A DNA stretch of 64,000 nt from Crambe crambe (Eukaryota; Porifera; Demospongiae; Poecilosclerida; Crambeidae). How positions within the stretch are numbered: position 1 is the first letter of the stretch; every line of letters begins with the position of its first letter. A model generated the notes under the pieces. The model was not told where the DNA came from. It worked only from the letters and a program-made list of their open reading frames with translations, and did no database searches. The translations under genes were made by a program, and so were the position numbers. Of the stretch, positions 1-13,240 are shown in pieces. The stretch lies in assembly GCA_963924555.1 (NCBI GenBank), contig OZ004581.1, positions 7,169,338 to 7,233,337 of the forward strand, given 5' to 3'.

Positions 1-3000
1 CAGTGTGAAGATCACTTCATCACTGATCAGCACATAGTCCAGAATATGGAGGTAAAAAGTCGCAGTTTCACCACTTGCATTTCGGTTTCTGGTTATCCAT
101 GAGTTTTCAGAAGGTAGTACAACAGTGTGATTACCTTCATTCTTTGTACCATTCACAGAAGAAGAAGCACTGTTCAGGATACCTTGTGTGTCTTCATATC
201 TATAATAGACCCATCCAGTGATGTTGGTTGATGTTCTGACTAGCAAAGATGATGCTGAGTTGGTAGTGACAGAATGAATAGTCCCAATACTGACATTATA
301 GAGTTGGAGAGATCTGCTGCTATATAAAGCATCAGGGTATGCTAGATTGTCGTCTCGGTCATTCACAAGAAAGTCTGGTATCCCATCATTTTCATTTGAT
401 GTGTAGATCACTACATTTTTGATCAGTTCATGAATCTGTAAATCATCAAGAAGTGATAGCTTGGGGTCACCTAGTGGGTTCCTATTTTCAAATGTAGCAG
501 AATAACTCATCAATTCTCCACGAAGGCTTGATATCATGAACCATCGTGCAACTGCTGTTGTATTTGGAGCAAGATCACCAAAGTTGGCTGTCAATGATGG
601 ACTAGCTCTCTCACCTCCGATGTTAGCACCGATAATCATATAATTGATTAATAGTCCTCTCTCATTGTCTATAATCTCTGGTTGTGAAGAAACTATCTGA
701 AGATTGTAAGCTGTGCCATAGCCAGCATTCTTCACAATAACTCCAAGAGTGAATGGCACAGATGGTTCAATGACATCTGTAAATGGGTCATCTGCCACAA
801 CGTACCTCTCAAAGAAATAGTGAACTAGCAAGGAAGGGTCTGGCCTAACAGTGATAGGTGCTGGAGAAAGGGGCACTGTGATGTTGTCATTTCCCAAGAA
901 GTAATTCAAGGAACCTCCAACATTGTATATATGATCAGAATCTGGAGCAGCCTCTGAGTATGGTAGGATCAACCATTCAACAGCTCCTGTTCCTTCATTT
1001 GAAAGTGACCACATACCATTAGTGTTAGCAGTGAGTGAACCAGAGAGCATTCCATTACCGATCGAGAAACGGTTTGTGGATAGCTCTCCAGTGATAATAT
1101 CTGTAATGATGATTTCTATGTTAATCCTCTCAAGAGAGAAGTCTTCCTGGTTTTCAATCTGAAGCCTAGCTAGAAAGGCTTCTCTTGTTATGGCCACTTC
1201 CTGTTCAATCCTAATTCTGACTACGGCACAAACTCCTACTTCATCCTCAATATTCCTGATCATATTTATTTCTCCACTAGCAAAATTATAAGCATCGATA
1301 TATGATGAAAATCCATTACTTATTGCTATATCATTGTAGATGTCAATATTTCGAGCAAGTTCCTGAACAGTGCTGAATGAAGCCATGTTAGATCCATCCA
1401 TTGGCTCTAATTGGCCATTATTCCATCCAAATAGAGTGTTGTTGATACGGTCAATCATTCTTCCTACCATTTCTAAAGTTGTTCCATTTGGGGGAGGAGC
1501 TGCCAAGATTGCAGAGAACTCAGTAACTGATATTAGTGTACCTGCTTCACTTTGATCATCCAATGCAGGTTGTAGAACAGATGAAACCCATTGAGAATCA
1601 CCAGCTGTTATCCATACTGCATCTCCAAGCACTTCAGTACCAAGAACGATGCTCTGTTGAATTGGATACAAGGCCTCAATAAGTCGATTGAATGACCGTT
1701 CAATATTTCTTTTGGATCGCCTGCGGTTTGAAAGGCATGCATCAAATGTGTTCCTAGCACAACTTGAAAAACTCAAAATCCCACCAGCTTGACATCGGGC
1801 AATACTTATGCTTGTTTCGAGTATGTCATTGAGGTTTGATGCAATGTTAGGTATACAATCTGCATTTGGGATTCTACTGTTAATTGACAAAATTGTTGGT
1901 GAGCAACCCAAAATGTTTGAGACACATGGATTACAGAAGTCTGTTGTACTACTTGAGTAGCCACTAAAGGAGAAACTACCATTACTTCTCGCACCATTGT
2001 TACCAAAGCTGAGTGGGCCACCTCCGAAACTTCTACTACTCCCGGTCCCAGGATCACCTAACATAGAGATTATCACACCATTTGCATATCTCATCATGGA
2101 ATCACCTAATGTTATAGATGCAGAATTGGATTGGTTTAACTGATTGCCACATATAGTTCGGTTTTTTAGTACAACTGGAGTGTTTCGGGACTGTGGTTCA
2201 TTACAAACATAACTATGCACAACATTGATTGCATAAATGGCCCAGTTAGCAGCATTAGCTGCACCATTACCAACATTTCGCTTTTGAACAGATCTTCGTG
2301 ATGAATTCACTGACACAATAATAAAAGAGAGAGGTTCAAGATTACCAAGTTCTTCAGTAGGAGTTGAAAACCGTAGGTACGGATGACTTGGTAATCGTAT
2401 GCCAACATTGTCCGCCCTAATGAGACCATGGTTTGTTATATTCAGTTGAATGGAAGTAATTTGACCAGATTCCAACTGGTCAAGGTCAATTTCATTTGGA
2501 GTTACTGTTACAACAGGTATTGGAACTCTAGTCTCAAAATCTGCCTCTATAGATATTGAGTAAGTGTCTCTGATATTGATGGGAGTAACACTCCATCTAT
2601 AAATCACTGTTTGTCTCTCAATAAATATTGTCATTGTAGGAGAGTTAACAGAGGTAATGATAATCTCACGATATGTTCGGTGTGATGGTGCTTCCACAAT
2701 CATCTCATAGCGATCTTCATAAATGCCGTCAAATGTTGCAGTTCCATTACCCAATTCGGTAGATCGTGTCAGTCTTATGTTGCGCTCACGGTTGATGAGA
2801 GTAACTTCTGCATTGCTCACAAGTGGTCGCCCACTTGCAAAGTATGTGTACTCGTCTTCCACAACTACTGTTAAATTCATTAGAGAATCTGAAGACACGA
2901 TTAGAGAAACAGGGAGTGGAGTGTATGCTTCATTGCTTGCAATGATGAGTGTAGCATCGATTTCACCAAGCTGATAACTTGCTGGAATTTGTACAAGAAT

Positions 3001-6000
3001 AGAAAACAAAGCAGACTCTCTATTTTCCAATCTCAAACCACCCACACTCTGTTCTGCATTCCCTAAGCTAATGAATGAAATGATGTTGTTACTGGGTATA
3101 ATTGATCGCACATTATTAGCAGTGGCTCTGCCAACATTAGTTATGTTGAACTGAAATATCCTAGATCTTCCTTGAACAATTCTGGTATCCAGAGAAGAAG
3201 GATCTATCAAGAGATAAGGAAGGGCTGGTTCAATCTGCAGATTTGCAATCACTTGAAGTGTTGTTCCTTCCATTGCTTCTACAGAAATTAAAAAGACTCC
3301 ATTTAGCAGTTGTGATGTTACAACTCTGATGTCCATGGTTAGCTGTTCTCCTGGCTCCAATGTCCTATTTGCTCCAAGGAAAATCTCAACACTTAAGTCT
3401 GTTGTATTAGGGAACACTGCAGTGGCTGAAAGTCCAGTTAAAGTGCCAGGTCCATCATTATGAATGATAGTTGCATTGTAGAATGTCTTGTCAATTCCTT
3501 GTCTTGCTTCTCCATTCAGTGCAATTGTTTGTGGGATAGACTTCATTCCAAGAATTCCAAATTCCACCAGTAAATTCGATCGTGTTAAACTTGGGTGTCT
3601 TGCTCCAACTATGTACATGCCGTATTCTGTTGATGGAGGATGGAAGGTGAAAGAAAAAAGGCCATTACTTGTTGTGAAGGTTTTGATGGTCCTTGTTACT
3701 CCATCACGGGAGATGTCAATGCACACAGGCACAACGCCTGTTAGAGCTCCTTCCACAACACTATTAATAGCATACTCAACATATCCAGTGAGTACTATAG
3801 GTTGGGCATACGGGAAAGTTTCTGGTGAGAGATGTGACAAAGATGCATTGTAGCCGGGAGTAACCTCTAAGGTCCATTCAACTTGGGCACTACCAACTTG
3901 ATTTTCTATTCATACAACTATCATGTGACGCCCAGCTTGAACCCTGTTCCACATGACTTGACCACTGTACTGATCCACAAGTAGGTCTTCAGGTCCTGAT
4001 ATTAATGACCATGAAAGTGGTGGTGACCCCTGAGACACTCTTACTGTTATACTGTATTGCTGAGCTTCTAACAGAACACTATCATTGATCAACTCAGCAA
4101 TTGGTGTGTAGATGACAGTGCTACAGTTATCACCATACCATGGTGGGTTACACTGACACTCTCCCAGGAAGCAAATTCCACGTGGTGTGCTTTCATTTCT
4201 GCCACAGGCATTGGGTAAACATGAGTCATATGAACGAACAGTTTGTGAAGCATTCGCACTATTGCCACAAGCACTTGCAGTCCAGTTACGAACAAAGTTA
4301 CCAGGACAGACGAATGCAGAATCCTGGTATGTGAGCTGTAATGGAAGTTCACAGGGATTTGGGGCATAAGCTGTAGCATTATTGATTGATGATGCTGTAC
4401 TGTCACATGGTAAAGAAACTTGAGGTAGCAGTGTCACAACTGGGGAGAATTCAAGATCTATAGTTTGTACCACTTGTGCGATGTTACCTGCTATGTCTGT
4501 TGCTGTCCAAGTCCGTCTAATAGAGCAGCCTAGATGAGTGTCATTGTACATCACTGAAACATTTTCTGGCCTGTTATCAACAGCCATTGCCTGACCAGTG
4601 CTTTCTGGGGTTATGTTATTGCACATGACACTTGTATTTTGGATTCCAAATATGTGTGGACTTTCAAAGTCTGTCTGCCATGAGTAGGACACAGTGTCTC
4701 CTGAGTTACCAACCTGGTCAGTTGCTTTTACTAGAAATGTGTAGTTGCTATGACCTTGAAGTGTTGGCGTAATAAAGTGACTATTATTGCAAGATGAAAG
4801 GCTGAGTTGCACCCCATTGGACCTAAGAAGACATTCAAATGAGCATGGTGGTTCATTGCAAAAGAAAGTAAGAACAGGGGTAACTTCATTTGACACTGGA
4901 TTTGGTGCCCTTGATATAGTAACTACTGGTGGTGTTGTATCAACCTGAAAAGCATGGGCCAAAGTAGCTACATTACCAGCATCATCAGTTGCTGTGATTT
5001 CCAACCGATACAAACCTTCATTAAGGCTATAACCACTCCAGTAAGATTCAGAGCAGTTCACCCTGGAGACTACCATGCCATGCTGTAGAAAACATCCCCA
5101 CGTTACATTCTCATTACTTTCCCATGCAAAAGAGACATTAGCATTGGTCACAGTTGCATTTTGAAGAAAAATGATGGTTGGTGGAGTAATGTCCATAGTC
5201 TCGAAAGTCCAAAAGTTCTTGTCAACCACTGGTTCATTTTCTGGCCCACAACGTTCAAGTCCTTGAACAACTCCTCTATTGAATGTTATATAAAATCGCA
5301 TCTTTTCAGAAAAGATGAAATTAGGTGTAATAGAAAGCATATTTGGATGAATGTAGTTTACTTCATCAGATGATCTTGATGCATCTATTCTATAGACTTC
5401 TTCTTCAGAATTATACTCATGGAAGTTGATGTAGGCCATCAATGAAGGCCTTTGGATATCAATACTAAAACTAATGTGCCATGTTGTATTGGACGGGTGG
5501 ACCAACTGATGATTAGGCACTGCTGTTGACGGAATTGGTGCAGGAGGAAAATACCCAGGTAAAAGGTCGATGCAAGTCTGATCACTCGAGAGTCTATCGG
5601 ATCTAACAGATGTGAAGCAGAGCAAGTGAGTCTGGTTCTGCTGGTTGATTGATGGTGTCCATGTGACGTTAACATAGTAATTGTTTGAGTTTGAGATTCG
5701 TGTTAGCCGTCCAACTATGGTGCCAAGTGGTGGTAGTGTTTGAATCTCCACAATGGAGGTATCAGAGCTACCACTATCTGCTATTAATTGTGTCCTCAAT
5801 GTTGTTCCTGGAGGGATAGCCACACATGAACCACGTGGTAAGGTTGGATGGATAAATACAGGCTTTTGGGTACAAGATTGTGTCGTAGACGGGATCACAA
5901 GAACAAGAAATTGAAGTGCAACACTGCTAAGTGGTACTGATGATTCAGGAGTGAAATCTTCTATCATTACAGCAACCCCCCAATATCTGGCCCCCCATAT

Positions 6001-6999
6001 AGCTTCATAATGTATTATACATGTATCAAAATACAAATAAGCTCCTGGAAAAGCACCCTCGAATGGACAAATGCCTGCACATTCTCTACCCACAGCCCAT
6101 CTGCACCGAACAATGTCATCATCTGGGTCACTGACAGCCAAGGCTATTGTATGATTGCATCCAGCTTGCAGACGTATCACTGGAGCTGTTATGGCACGCG
6201 GTGTTGAATTAATACGTCCAGTATCGTTTCTTATCATCAGAGAAAAAGTGGTGGATATATTCCAATTGCTTGAAATAGGAGCAATCCAATTACTCCCTGT
6301 GAAACCTATTGCAACGGTCCTTCCAGCTACAAATGAAAAGTCATACACTAAGTGACGTTCTCCAAAAGTCCAATCTTCAACATTTTGAGCACTAAAGCTT
6401 GTGCATATATATGACATTGGTGAGAAAGTACCAGTACATCCATACTGACAGTCAAGATTCCCCTCACCATTTATAAGATCTTGTCTTGCAATCGTTCCAC
6501 TATCACAATAATGTATAAAGTTAGAACCACCCATGGTACGGGTATAGCTTCTTCTCCACGATACATGGTAAGAAATTTCCATCTATCATGAGGAAACCAG
6601 AGTAGCTAATAAATTATATATAATTCATTACGGGGGTTGGGGGGAATGCCTAATCATGATTTGATCATGATAAGCTTTCTGAGGTTATTCTTCTTAATAT
6701 TCATATTGCCAGAAGTACCATTTTAAGTGAGTGACTGACTCTTACGTATGTCGTGACATACGTAGCAATTGTTCTACAGTAAGTGGGATTGAGGAAGATC
6801 ATACACTATGTAGGGATGGCACAGATTGCACCATTGGACTAATACTTAGTATTTTCATTCATGATTCCCTCTTACAGTCAGCACTGAACTCCTAACTTGA
6901 AGACAGAACACCTTCAATGTGCTAGGACTCAAGTATGAAGAGCAGAAGATACATTTTACAGCGACTTCTAAAATCGCCATTTTCATCTGGTCATTCATT

Positions 7000-7050
<51 letters not shown>

Positions 7051-9507
7051 CAACTTATTTCAGAAATGTTTCATTCAAATGCTATAAGTTTTATATCGAA
7101 ATCGACTGCACTATAATTTAAACTTGCTAGCACAATGTGGCAGACATTTTTATGTCCCATCCCCATACACGTGATTCTTGGACCTTGACCTCATAACTGA
7201 CTAGTGAAAGTTCAGTTTACTTCTAGAGTACCTATCATTGAATCTTGTTAACAGAGGCAAATTTTCCACTTCATCCTGAGATGGAAAACAGTGGCAATGA
7301 CGATTACAGGTTTCTGTGCAGTAGCTATCAGGACTTCTCTGACTATGAGCTCCTAGTCCTTCCAGATCAGATTCATTTCGGCTCACAGAATATTAGAAAA
7401 ATATTTCCGTGAAATGAAAAAAATGTCATTGTTCAAAAAAGTAAGGAAACAAGGGTATAGCTATAGGTATGAAGGATGGAAAGATGGGGATCAGTCTTTG
7501 TTCTGTATATCCAGCCAATCATCCCTACATAATATATGTCAGGTAGCTTCAGATAGTAGTGCATATCTATGTAGGGATTGTCGGCTGGATATACAGAACA
7601 AAGACTGATTCCATTCCGTCCTTCCATCCTTCATGTTTAGGACTTACTTTTTTGAGCAATGGTCATCAGTACATTTTTTTCATTTCACAGAAATATTTTT
7701 TCCCTTACTTGTTCTTGGTAGCTATTTTTTTCTCTCTTTTAAGTTTTATGGTTTTATGTATAGACTTTATTCTTCTGTATATGCAGGGACAGAAGTTCTC
7801 TAATAGCATAGCAGCCCAATGATTATTTATCAGTGAGTTGAGGCTTGAAGAGCTATAGAGTCTACCGGTAGATGGATTGGTAAATCTAAAATCCCCAAGT
7901 TGCAGATTGAGTAGTCTATGTCATCTAGCTCACACATGCAGCTAGCTGAGCTGAGTAATATTATAATTTCAAATAATTGGAAATCAATTACGCGAAATAA
8001 TAGTCACTATTTTGAAAATATGGCTTCCAATAATTAAGTTATCTGTCTCCTTTTATATCGACTCTTTTGAGGATTGACGAGTACAAAAGATAGTAGATGG
8101 TAGAATTTGGAGCGGATATATCCAGAAATCATAGCTGTAGCTTGAGTGGTTCGAGAGATATGGTAGAATAGAGAAAGCGATTTACCTGCTTGCCATATTT
8201 CTGAAATAGTAAGCTCCCCAGTGCTGAAACTTTGTCTGCACTTTCTAGCAGGCTGGATAATCATTCATAGTAGCTTTTGTTAAATCTAAATGGGGAAATT
8301 TCACTTTTGTATTACTCTATATGTATGTGGCGTGCAGAACCATCCGAGTCATCCCTACATAGAGAGAGCTAGCTACCGCTCTCTCTGATAAAACCTCCAA
8401 TGAACTACATGGATATAGGATCACAGCATCCAGTTTCCATAATAAATGATAGATCATTACATCAAAAAAAGTGGAAAGTGGGGATGGCTGTGTGTGGTTC
8501 AATAATTCAGCAACAAGAGAGTGAACTTCAGTCAAGTAACCCCTTACCCATCACTAATATTACCAAACTACGAGCTAACATGGTGATGGGTAAGGGATTA
8601 CTTGACTATAAAGTTCACTCTCTTGTTGCTGAACTTTTTTGAATCTCACACAGCCATCCCTACTTTCCTTTATTTTTTCCTTTAGATACTTGTTATATTA
8701 CAGTCCAAGGATTATTAAACGTATAATATTTTACAGGGATGGCCCTAAAATCTAGCTGGGCATACTATACATGCAGCTTCTTATCAAACCAAGTCCAACT
8801 GCCCTTAAAACTAGTTGATTTAAATAATGTAGGGCTTGGTTTGATATGTGGCAAGCCAAGCTGCACTGAGTAGCTACGTAGCTGTACAATTATAGTGCTA
8901 ATAATCATAACTATAGTTACACCCACCTTCCCAGATATAAATTCATACGAATTTAAATAGATTTACAGCTAAGTATCAACTGTGTGCACCTGTTACGTAT
9001 ACTCAAGTCTGAGCAAAAACTACTATACCACTGGCCTTTGAATCATGTAGTGCTATGTGAACCCCTGCATCAATGATAGCTACTGGAATCCCTCAGAAAA
9101 ATTAACTAGCTAGCTACAATACTTTATGATGTTAGCTATTGGACTCAGTCAAATGAATTTTATTATAAGATCATGAATTTCATTGCAAGAGCCTCCCACC
9201 CACACGTCATGGTTGTCACTCATAGAATAGTAATTATTGTACATAGACAATAGCTCACTATCATGTTTTAATGATCAGTGCAGTCATCATTGACTCATTT
9301 CATAGTATGCAAGTACCAGTTATGATAACTTTCTACATGTAGATTAGCTAGCTACTATAAATTGAAACTAACCTGGTATTGAGGACCTCCAGGGTTAGGT
9401 CTCACCATAAAGATCCCTCCGCGAAAGTGTGTTGAGGAGACCATTAACGAGAACTCAATTAGCAATAGTAATAAAAATAACCAGGCCATACCTCCACGGC
9501 TACCCAT
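1..9507 (-). CDS. Receptor paralogue A (giant-ectodomain Ig/FN3 receptor family), 3' end outside window
   Basis: Two exons are visible. Exon 1 (9507-9373) encodes a signal peptide and ends in a GTTAGT donor, phase 0. Exon 2 runs from 6582 (directly after an AG acceptor) to the left edge and stays in one frame, except for a TGA at 3910-3912. By eye it is close to paralogue B (27133-42038) along its whole length, apart from a divergent block near 1710-2300. It shares an HFRGG-containing N-terminus, Ig-like repeats, an EGF-like module and many N-glycosylation sequons. The Ig/FN3/TM exons seen in B would lie beyond position 1. The product is probably a large type I membrane protein, ligand unknown. 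The single stop suggests a very recent pseudogene, a null allele, an assembly error or readthrough. Confidence 0.8.
3910..3912 (-). other. In-frame TGA in the giant exon of receptor A
   Basis: The frame reads M-I-V-V-stop-I-E-N-Q-V. Paralogue B has glutamine (CAA) at the same place and otherwise the same residues. The register is unchanged on both sides, and the same frame stays open for the remaining 3.9 kb to the window edge. No splice donor/acceptor pair surrounds the TGA that would remove it cleanly. Confidence 0.85.
7000..7048. repeat. (TCA)n microsatellite
   Basis: About sixteen perfect TCA/ATC triplets lie in intron 1 of receptor A. Translations of the repeat on either strand (poly-Met, poly-Ile) are artefacts. 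Confidence 0.95.
7398..7700. mobile_element. Palindromic MITE with long inverted arms
   Basis: The left arm starts near 7398 with a CCGTGAAATGAAAAAAATGT-like sequence. The right arm ends near 7700 with its inverted counterpart (ACATTTTTTTCATTTCAC). The arms (about 140 bp each) also share an inverted block containing CTGGATATACAGAACAAAGA around a short loop near 7530-7560. A half copy occurs at about 37079-37200 in intron 1 of receptor B. No coding capacity, so non-autonomous. Confidence 0.75.
8470..8675. mobile_element. Palindromic MITE (second family)
   Basis: Left arm 8470-8555 and right arm 8580-8672 are inverted copies. Each contains GGGATGGCTGTGTG, AACAAGAGAGTGAACTT and AAGTAACCCCTTACCCATCA-like blocks. 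A fragment of the same sequence is embedded in the larger palindrome at 41131-41521. No coding capacity. Confidence 0.75.
9373..9507 (-). CDS. Signal-peptide exon of receptor A
   Basis: ATG at 9507-9505 opens 45 codons. A short N-terminal stretch is followed by a hydrophobic core (AWLFLLLLLIEF) and a likely cleavage region before the mature start (SSTHFRGG). The exon closes with CAG and a GTTAGT donor, phase 0, matching the phase-0 start at 6582. The same exon occurs for paralogue B at 42038-41904 with nearly the same 45 residues, which supports both the start codon and the splice. Intron 1 (6583-9372) holds the MITE-like elements described separately. Confidence 0.85.
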
Positions 9508-9640
9508 TTTAACCGTGCTAAGCTTCTTCCCCGATCGATATTATCGGAAGTGACGTCGTGTCGGAGAGAATTGTCTTCCCGGACCGGACCCGACTCGACG
9601 TCGACCAATTGAGCTGCGCATGCGCAATTACTATCAGACT
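9508..9640 (-). promoter_or_regulatory. Probable promoter of receptor A
   Basis: The region just upstream of the ATG is unusually CpG-rich for this window. It contains a TGACGTC CRE-like site near 9551 and a perfect NRF-1-like palindrome GCGCATGCGC near 9615, followed by CAATT. A matching block (GAGTTGCGCATGCGCAATT) lies at about 47750, beyond the transposons upstream of paralogue B. No TATA box is evident. Function is inferred from position and conservation between paralogues. Confidence 0.5.
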
Positions 9641-9831
9641 AAGTTTTATTGCAGGGCACTCATAAGTAATTGCTTACATTGTAGCTAATGCTGTACGTAC
9701 TTCTGTGGTAGTCTGTGCAATATTTCCAGGGCCTTGTGATCAGTAGTAAATGGTGAAATGTTTCCCCACCAGGTAGTGCCCAATCATTGTTTATCGAGTC
9801 AAGGTGTTGTGTTAATGTTGAGCTTCCGAGC

Positions 9832-9875
9832 CGAGTCATCCCTACATAGAGAGTGCTACCGCACTCTCTGATATA
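9832..9875. repeat. Short dispersed hairpin element
   Basis: CATCCCTACATAGAGAGTGC followed by its inverse (GCACTCTCTGATA). The same or inverted module occurs near 6800, 8350-8395, 25870-25910, 37610-37645 and 37845-37875, so it is a dispersed hairpin, probably the end of a MITE family. Confidence 0.6.
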
Positions 9876-9904
9876 TAGCTATAAATATATAGTAAAGTTA
9901 AGAT

Positions 9905-11355
9905 TTGTTTACAGTGATGACTGCTGCTGTTACATCATCAAAGCATTTATTCTCACAGGCAGCATTATCATAAGCTACTCCATGTGGCACAGAACTGAAA
10001 TCAAATATTATTGTTACAGTAGCTAGAACTAGTACACCTTGAACTGAATCTGCATAACGCACCATAGATCATAGATCATATACATACATGCATGCATGAT
10101 AAGGTACTATAATTATTTGCCAAAAATAGGAGGTTATAATTGCCAAGTTCAATTAATGAGGAAGATGATGTAGCTAATATTAACCTCATTCTGCCTACAT
10201 TGTTAGAAGTTAATGAATACTTATGTACCTGACATTCCTACTGATGTCGAAACACTCACAGTTATGTCATACTGAGCTCCTACTGTGAGGTTGGTAATAA
10301 TGACATGGCTCTAAGTGACTGTTTTACTCTTTCTTTTAGGGACAAATGGACTATACTCAACAATGTAGTCAGCAAGCCCCTTCAGCTCAACCAATGTTTG
10401 AGCATCCCAAGTGACATTGATTGCAGTGGAATTAATCTTTAACACCACTACATTCCGTGGTGAAGGAGGTTCTATTGAATTAGAATTAGCTTTTGTGATC
10501 TCATAACATCAAGTACTACCTCCAAATATTATAGTCTAAATTTATGATAATAATTATTATTACATTGAAGTTTGAACATAGCATATGTGACAGCCGAGGG
10601 TAGAAGTCAAACTTTATTCACATTTTAGTCAAAGTTTACTTTTGTCATGACTGATGTTTTACAATGAAATTTTCTGCCTTTCGACTTTTTTTCTCAAAAG
10701 TAGAAAGCATGAATAAAGTTTGATTTCTACCCTCGACTATCACATACAGCTACGTATAATAGTATCGCATATGAAGTCATGGAAGTTTCATAATCACTCA
10801 TAAAGGCCAGGTATGAAATTAAAATTACATTACGTACAGCAGCTCTACAGCTACCTCCTTCTTCTGTGAAGCAATAGAGATACTGTTGTTCACCACAGCC
10901 AGCCATGTTGATAGCCTTCACCCTAATCTCATAGGCAGCTGTCAAAATGCATGCATGAAATAATAACAATTGCTGTACATGCAGAATCACTCAAGCAGCT
11001 TAATTATCTTTAATGATGTTACTTCTAGGAACAGTGGTGTATATGTGTGTCGTGCTGTTCTCAACATACCCGAAGCAGGAATCTCTAATCACTTTGATGA
11101 TGCCACTACTCTTGTGAACACAAATAGTAATTAACTTAACCAAAATCATAGCATAGCTTTTAGTTGCATTATCTAATTTAATTATTTGCAGCTCCTGGCC
11201 CAGTAAGCAACTTGATTTGCAATGAAAGTTCATCACCATCTGAACTTAGTTTCTCCTGGGAACCACTCACAGAGTTAAATGAAGAAGTGATTAGTTATCA
11301 AGTTGAAGTGAAGGAACTATGGCACAGAGATGGTACTAAAGATGTGGTATAGCTA
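9905..11355 (-). pseudogene. Decayed 3' exons of a third receptor-family gene, partly inverted
   Basis: Compared with the intact exons of receptor B, minus-strand relics occur of the cytoplasmic exon (about 9910-10000), the start of the TM exon (about 10045-10075), the second FN3 exon (about 10240-10470) and the short exon between the FN3 halves (about 10840-10935). The FN3 relic has lost the stretch before the SHVIITNL motif and carries an in-frame TAG. Next to them, on the plus strand, are a second-Ig exon end (about 10990-11130) and a first-FN3 exon start (about 11190-11355) that ends in a premature TAG. The mixed orientation shows rearrangement after duplication. The head-to-tail position directly upstream of receptor A suggests the tail of a lost tandem copy. 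Confidence 0.75.
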
Positions 11356-11384
11356 ATTACAGACTTTAACAGTCATTCATTAAT

Positions 11385-13240
11385 TTTGATTGTGGTTAAG
11401 TTATTTACTATTTGTATTCACGAGAGCCACTAGACTAGCAGTGCAATTAAAAATCCTTGCCTCTCCACAGTTATTATCAAAGGAGGGATATCGTGATATG
11501 ACAGAGATGGTAGGAGGATGGGGTGGCAGTGCTATAATTATTGATATAGCTAAATTTTTTATAATTATTTTTATTTCTATTGTATTATCATAAGCTTATG
11601 TTGCCCATGAGACTGTAGACTATGTTGTTGCTACTGCCTTTAAGGAATGGCAAATTATCAGTAGGTCTCAGTGTCACATTCAAAATGTATTCCGTTGAAT
11701 CACATTGGACAGAATCATAAGTTTATTTGAAATGGTAAGGATGTACGTAGCCAACTGTGGATTGCTATCATCTGAACAGGTGCCTACCGCAGTGACATCA
11801 GTATCAACACTGGGATCTAGATGTACAATACCACTCAGAGTGAAGTTTGTCCCATTGTAAGGAATGGGGTGGTTGACAATTAATATCGTTGGGGATGGAA
11901 CTACAAAAGTGAAAATATATTAAATATTGCATGTGGGGGGATGAGCTGGAGGGTTTAAGCTCCGTCAGTTGCCGCCACGTAAGAGGGTTGCTGCCACCAG
12001 GATTCTGTCTATGGCCCCAGCTAGTTTTACCCAGCACAGGATCAGGATAGATAACTGTTAAATTATTATTCACTTGAGTAAGACAAAAATCAACAGACAA
12101 AAATGAGGTGGATACTTTTATACCCTTCACCTCGTCAAACTGAACATAGTAACACACACACCATGGAAGGTTCTGGAATCTGAGTTTGTCAACACATACA
12201 ACATATTCACACACACATAAGACATTGATGAGGTGACACATAATAATGATTAGAACATGCGGGAACAAGGATTAGCACATACACGAGATGATGCAGAATT
12301 ACACGTACATGTTAGCATGATGGTGATTACAGGATTACATACATACATTATGTACATACACTCATTACATATGGTGATACAAAATTATACACATACACAT
12401 GTACATTAGAATTCCCCTACATGGCACTGCCATGGGTCACCTCACGGGAGGCCGTCCCTCCACACTCCATAACTATGTAATAATCAAAATTAGCTAGTAA
12501 TGACCAACAAACAAAATTAGTGATAAGACCATGTACAGAATATAATCTCCTACAACTTACTTTGGACAGTGATATATTCTCAGTATTACTACTTGTGAGG
12601 TTAGTTATGCCAGCTTCTGGGATGTTAAGTGTAGCTTGACAAGTGTATGCACCTCGATGTGAAGTGTGGAGAGGGTGAAAATTTAATGCCCAGTAAGAAC
12701 TGTTTAAATGAATTCGATTCAGAGGTATCTGGAATGTCCTCAATAAAGATCCATTTCAAGACTGGTGAAGTTACCATTTAATATTCTTCTGCTATGGTGG
12801 AACACAAAAGAGTGTGATTTTCTCCTGCTATGGGCAATAGCTATGGAACAGCTGAGTGAATTGGTTACTTCAGGAGCTGGTAATTCTGGGAGGAGTGAAT
12901 AATAGATAGAAATGCAATACTGATTTGAAGCACTTACAGAGAATGGAAAGCACAGTATCATTCATTACTGGATCACTGGCAGTGACATTTGGGAGTGCAG
13001 AATAAACCAACGACTGAACACTCATAGAAGCCCGTATCATTCATGATCAATGGTGAAAAAATTAAGGAAATTTGATAGTTTCAATCCTGTCAGTAGCAAA
13101 TTAATGTCATGGGCCTGGTGAAGTTTATTTCAATCTCAAAATCAGTATCCACACCAGGGTGTGATCACACAAGTGAGAGAGAAGGAGGTACGACTTTCCA
13201 GTATCACAACTGCTTCAGGTGCTGGCACTGCATGTACAGA
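11385..13240 (-). pseudogene. Scattered Ig-exon fragments of the receptor family
   Basis: Minus-strand pieces resemble Ig exons of receptor B. About 11420-11530 matches the start of its second Ig exon. About 11745-11905 resembles the start of its first Ig exon (VPSPTILIV, then LDPSVDTDV). About 12555-12745 encodes an Ig C-terminal half with the YTC motif and the NIPEAGI signature, followed by an AGTAAGT donor-like end. Weaker Ig-like text lies at about 12940-13240. I cannot assemble one open transcript. The Ig signatures are clear, but exon limits are approximate, and some pieces could be live exons of an unfinished gene model. Confidence 0.5.

Noticed and set aside
1806-2057. 83-codon minus-strand ORF
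   Set aside because: It is an out-of-frame reading of the Gly/Ser-rich block; the conserved frame of receptor A runs through the same DNA.
1370-3853. Plus-strand ORFs opposite the giant exon of receptor A
   Set aside because: They are antisense shadows of a frame that is open for thousands of bases and conserved with paralogue B.
6855-7116. Poly-Met and poly-Ile ORFs
   Set aside because: Products of the TCA microsatellite at 7000-7048.
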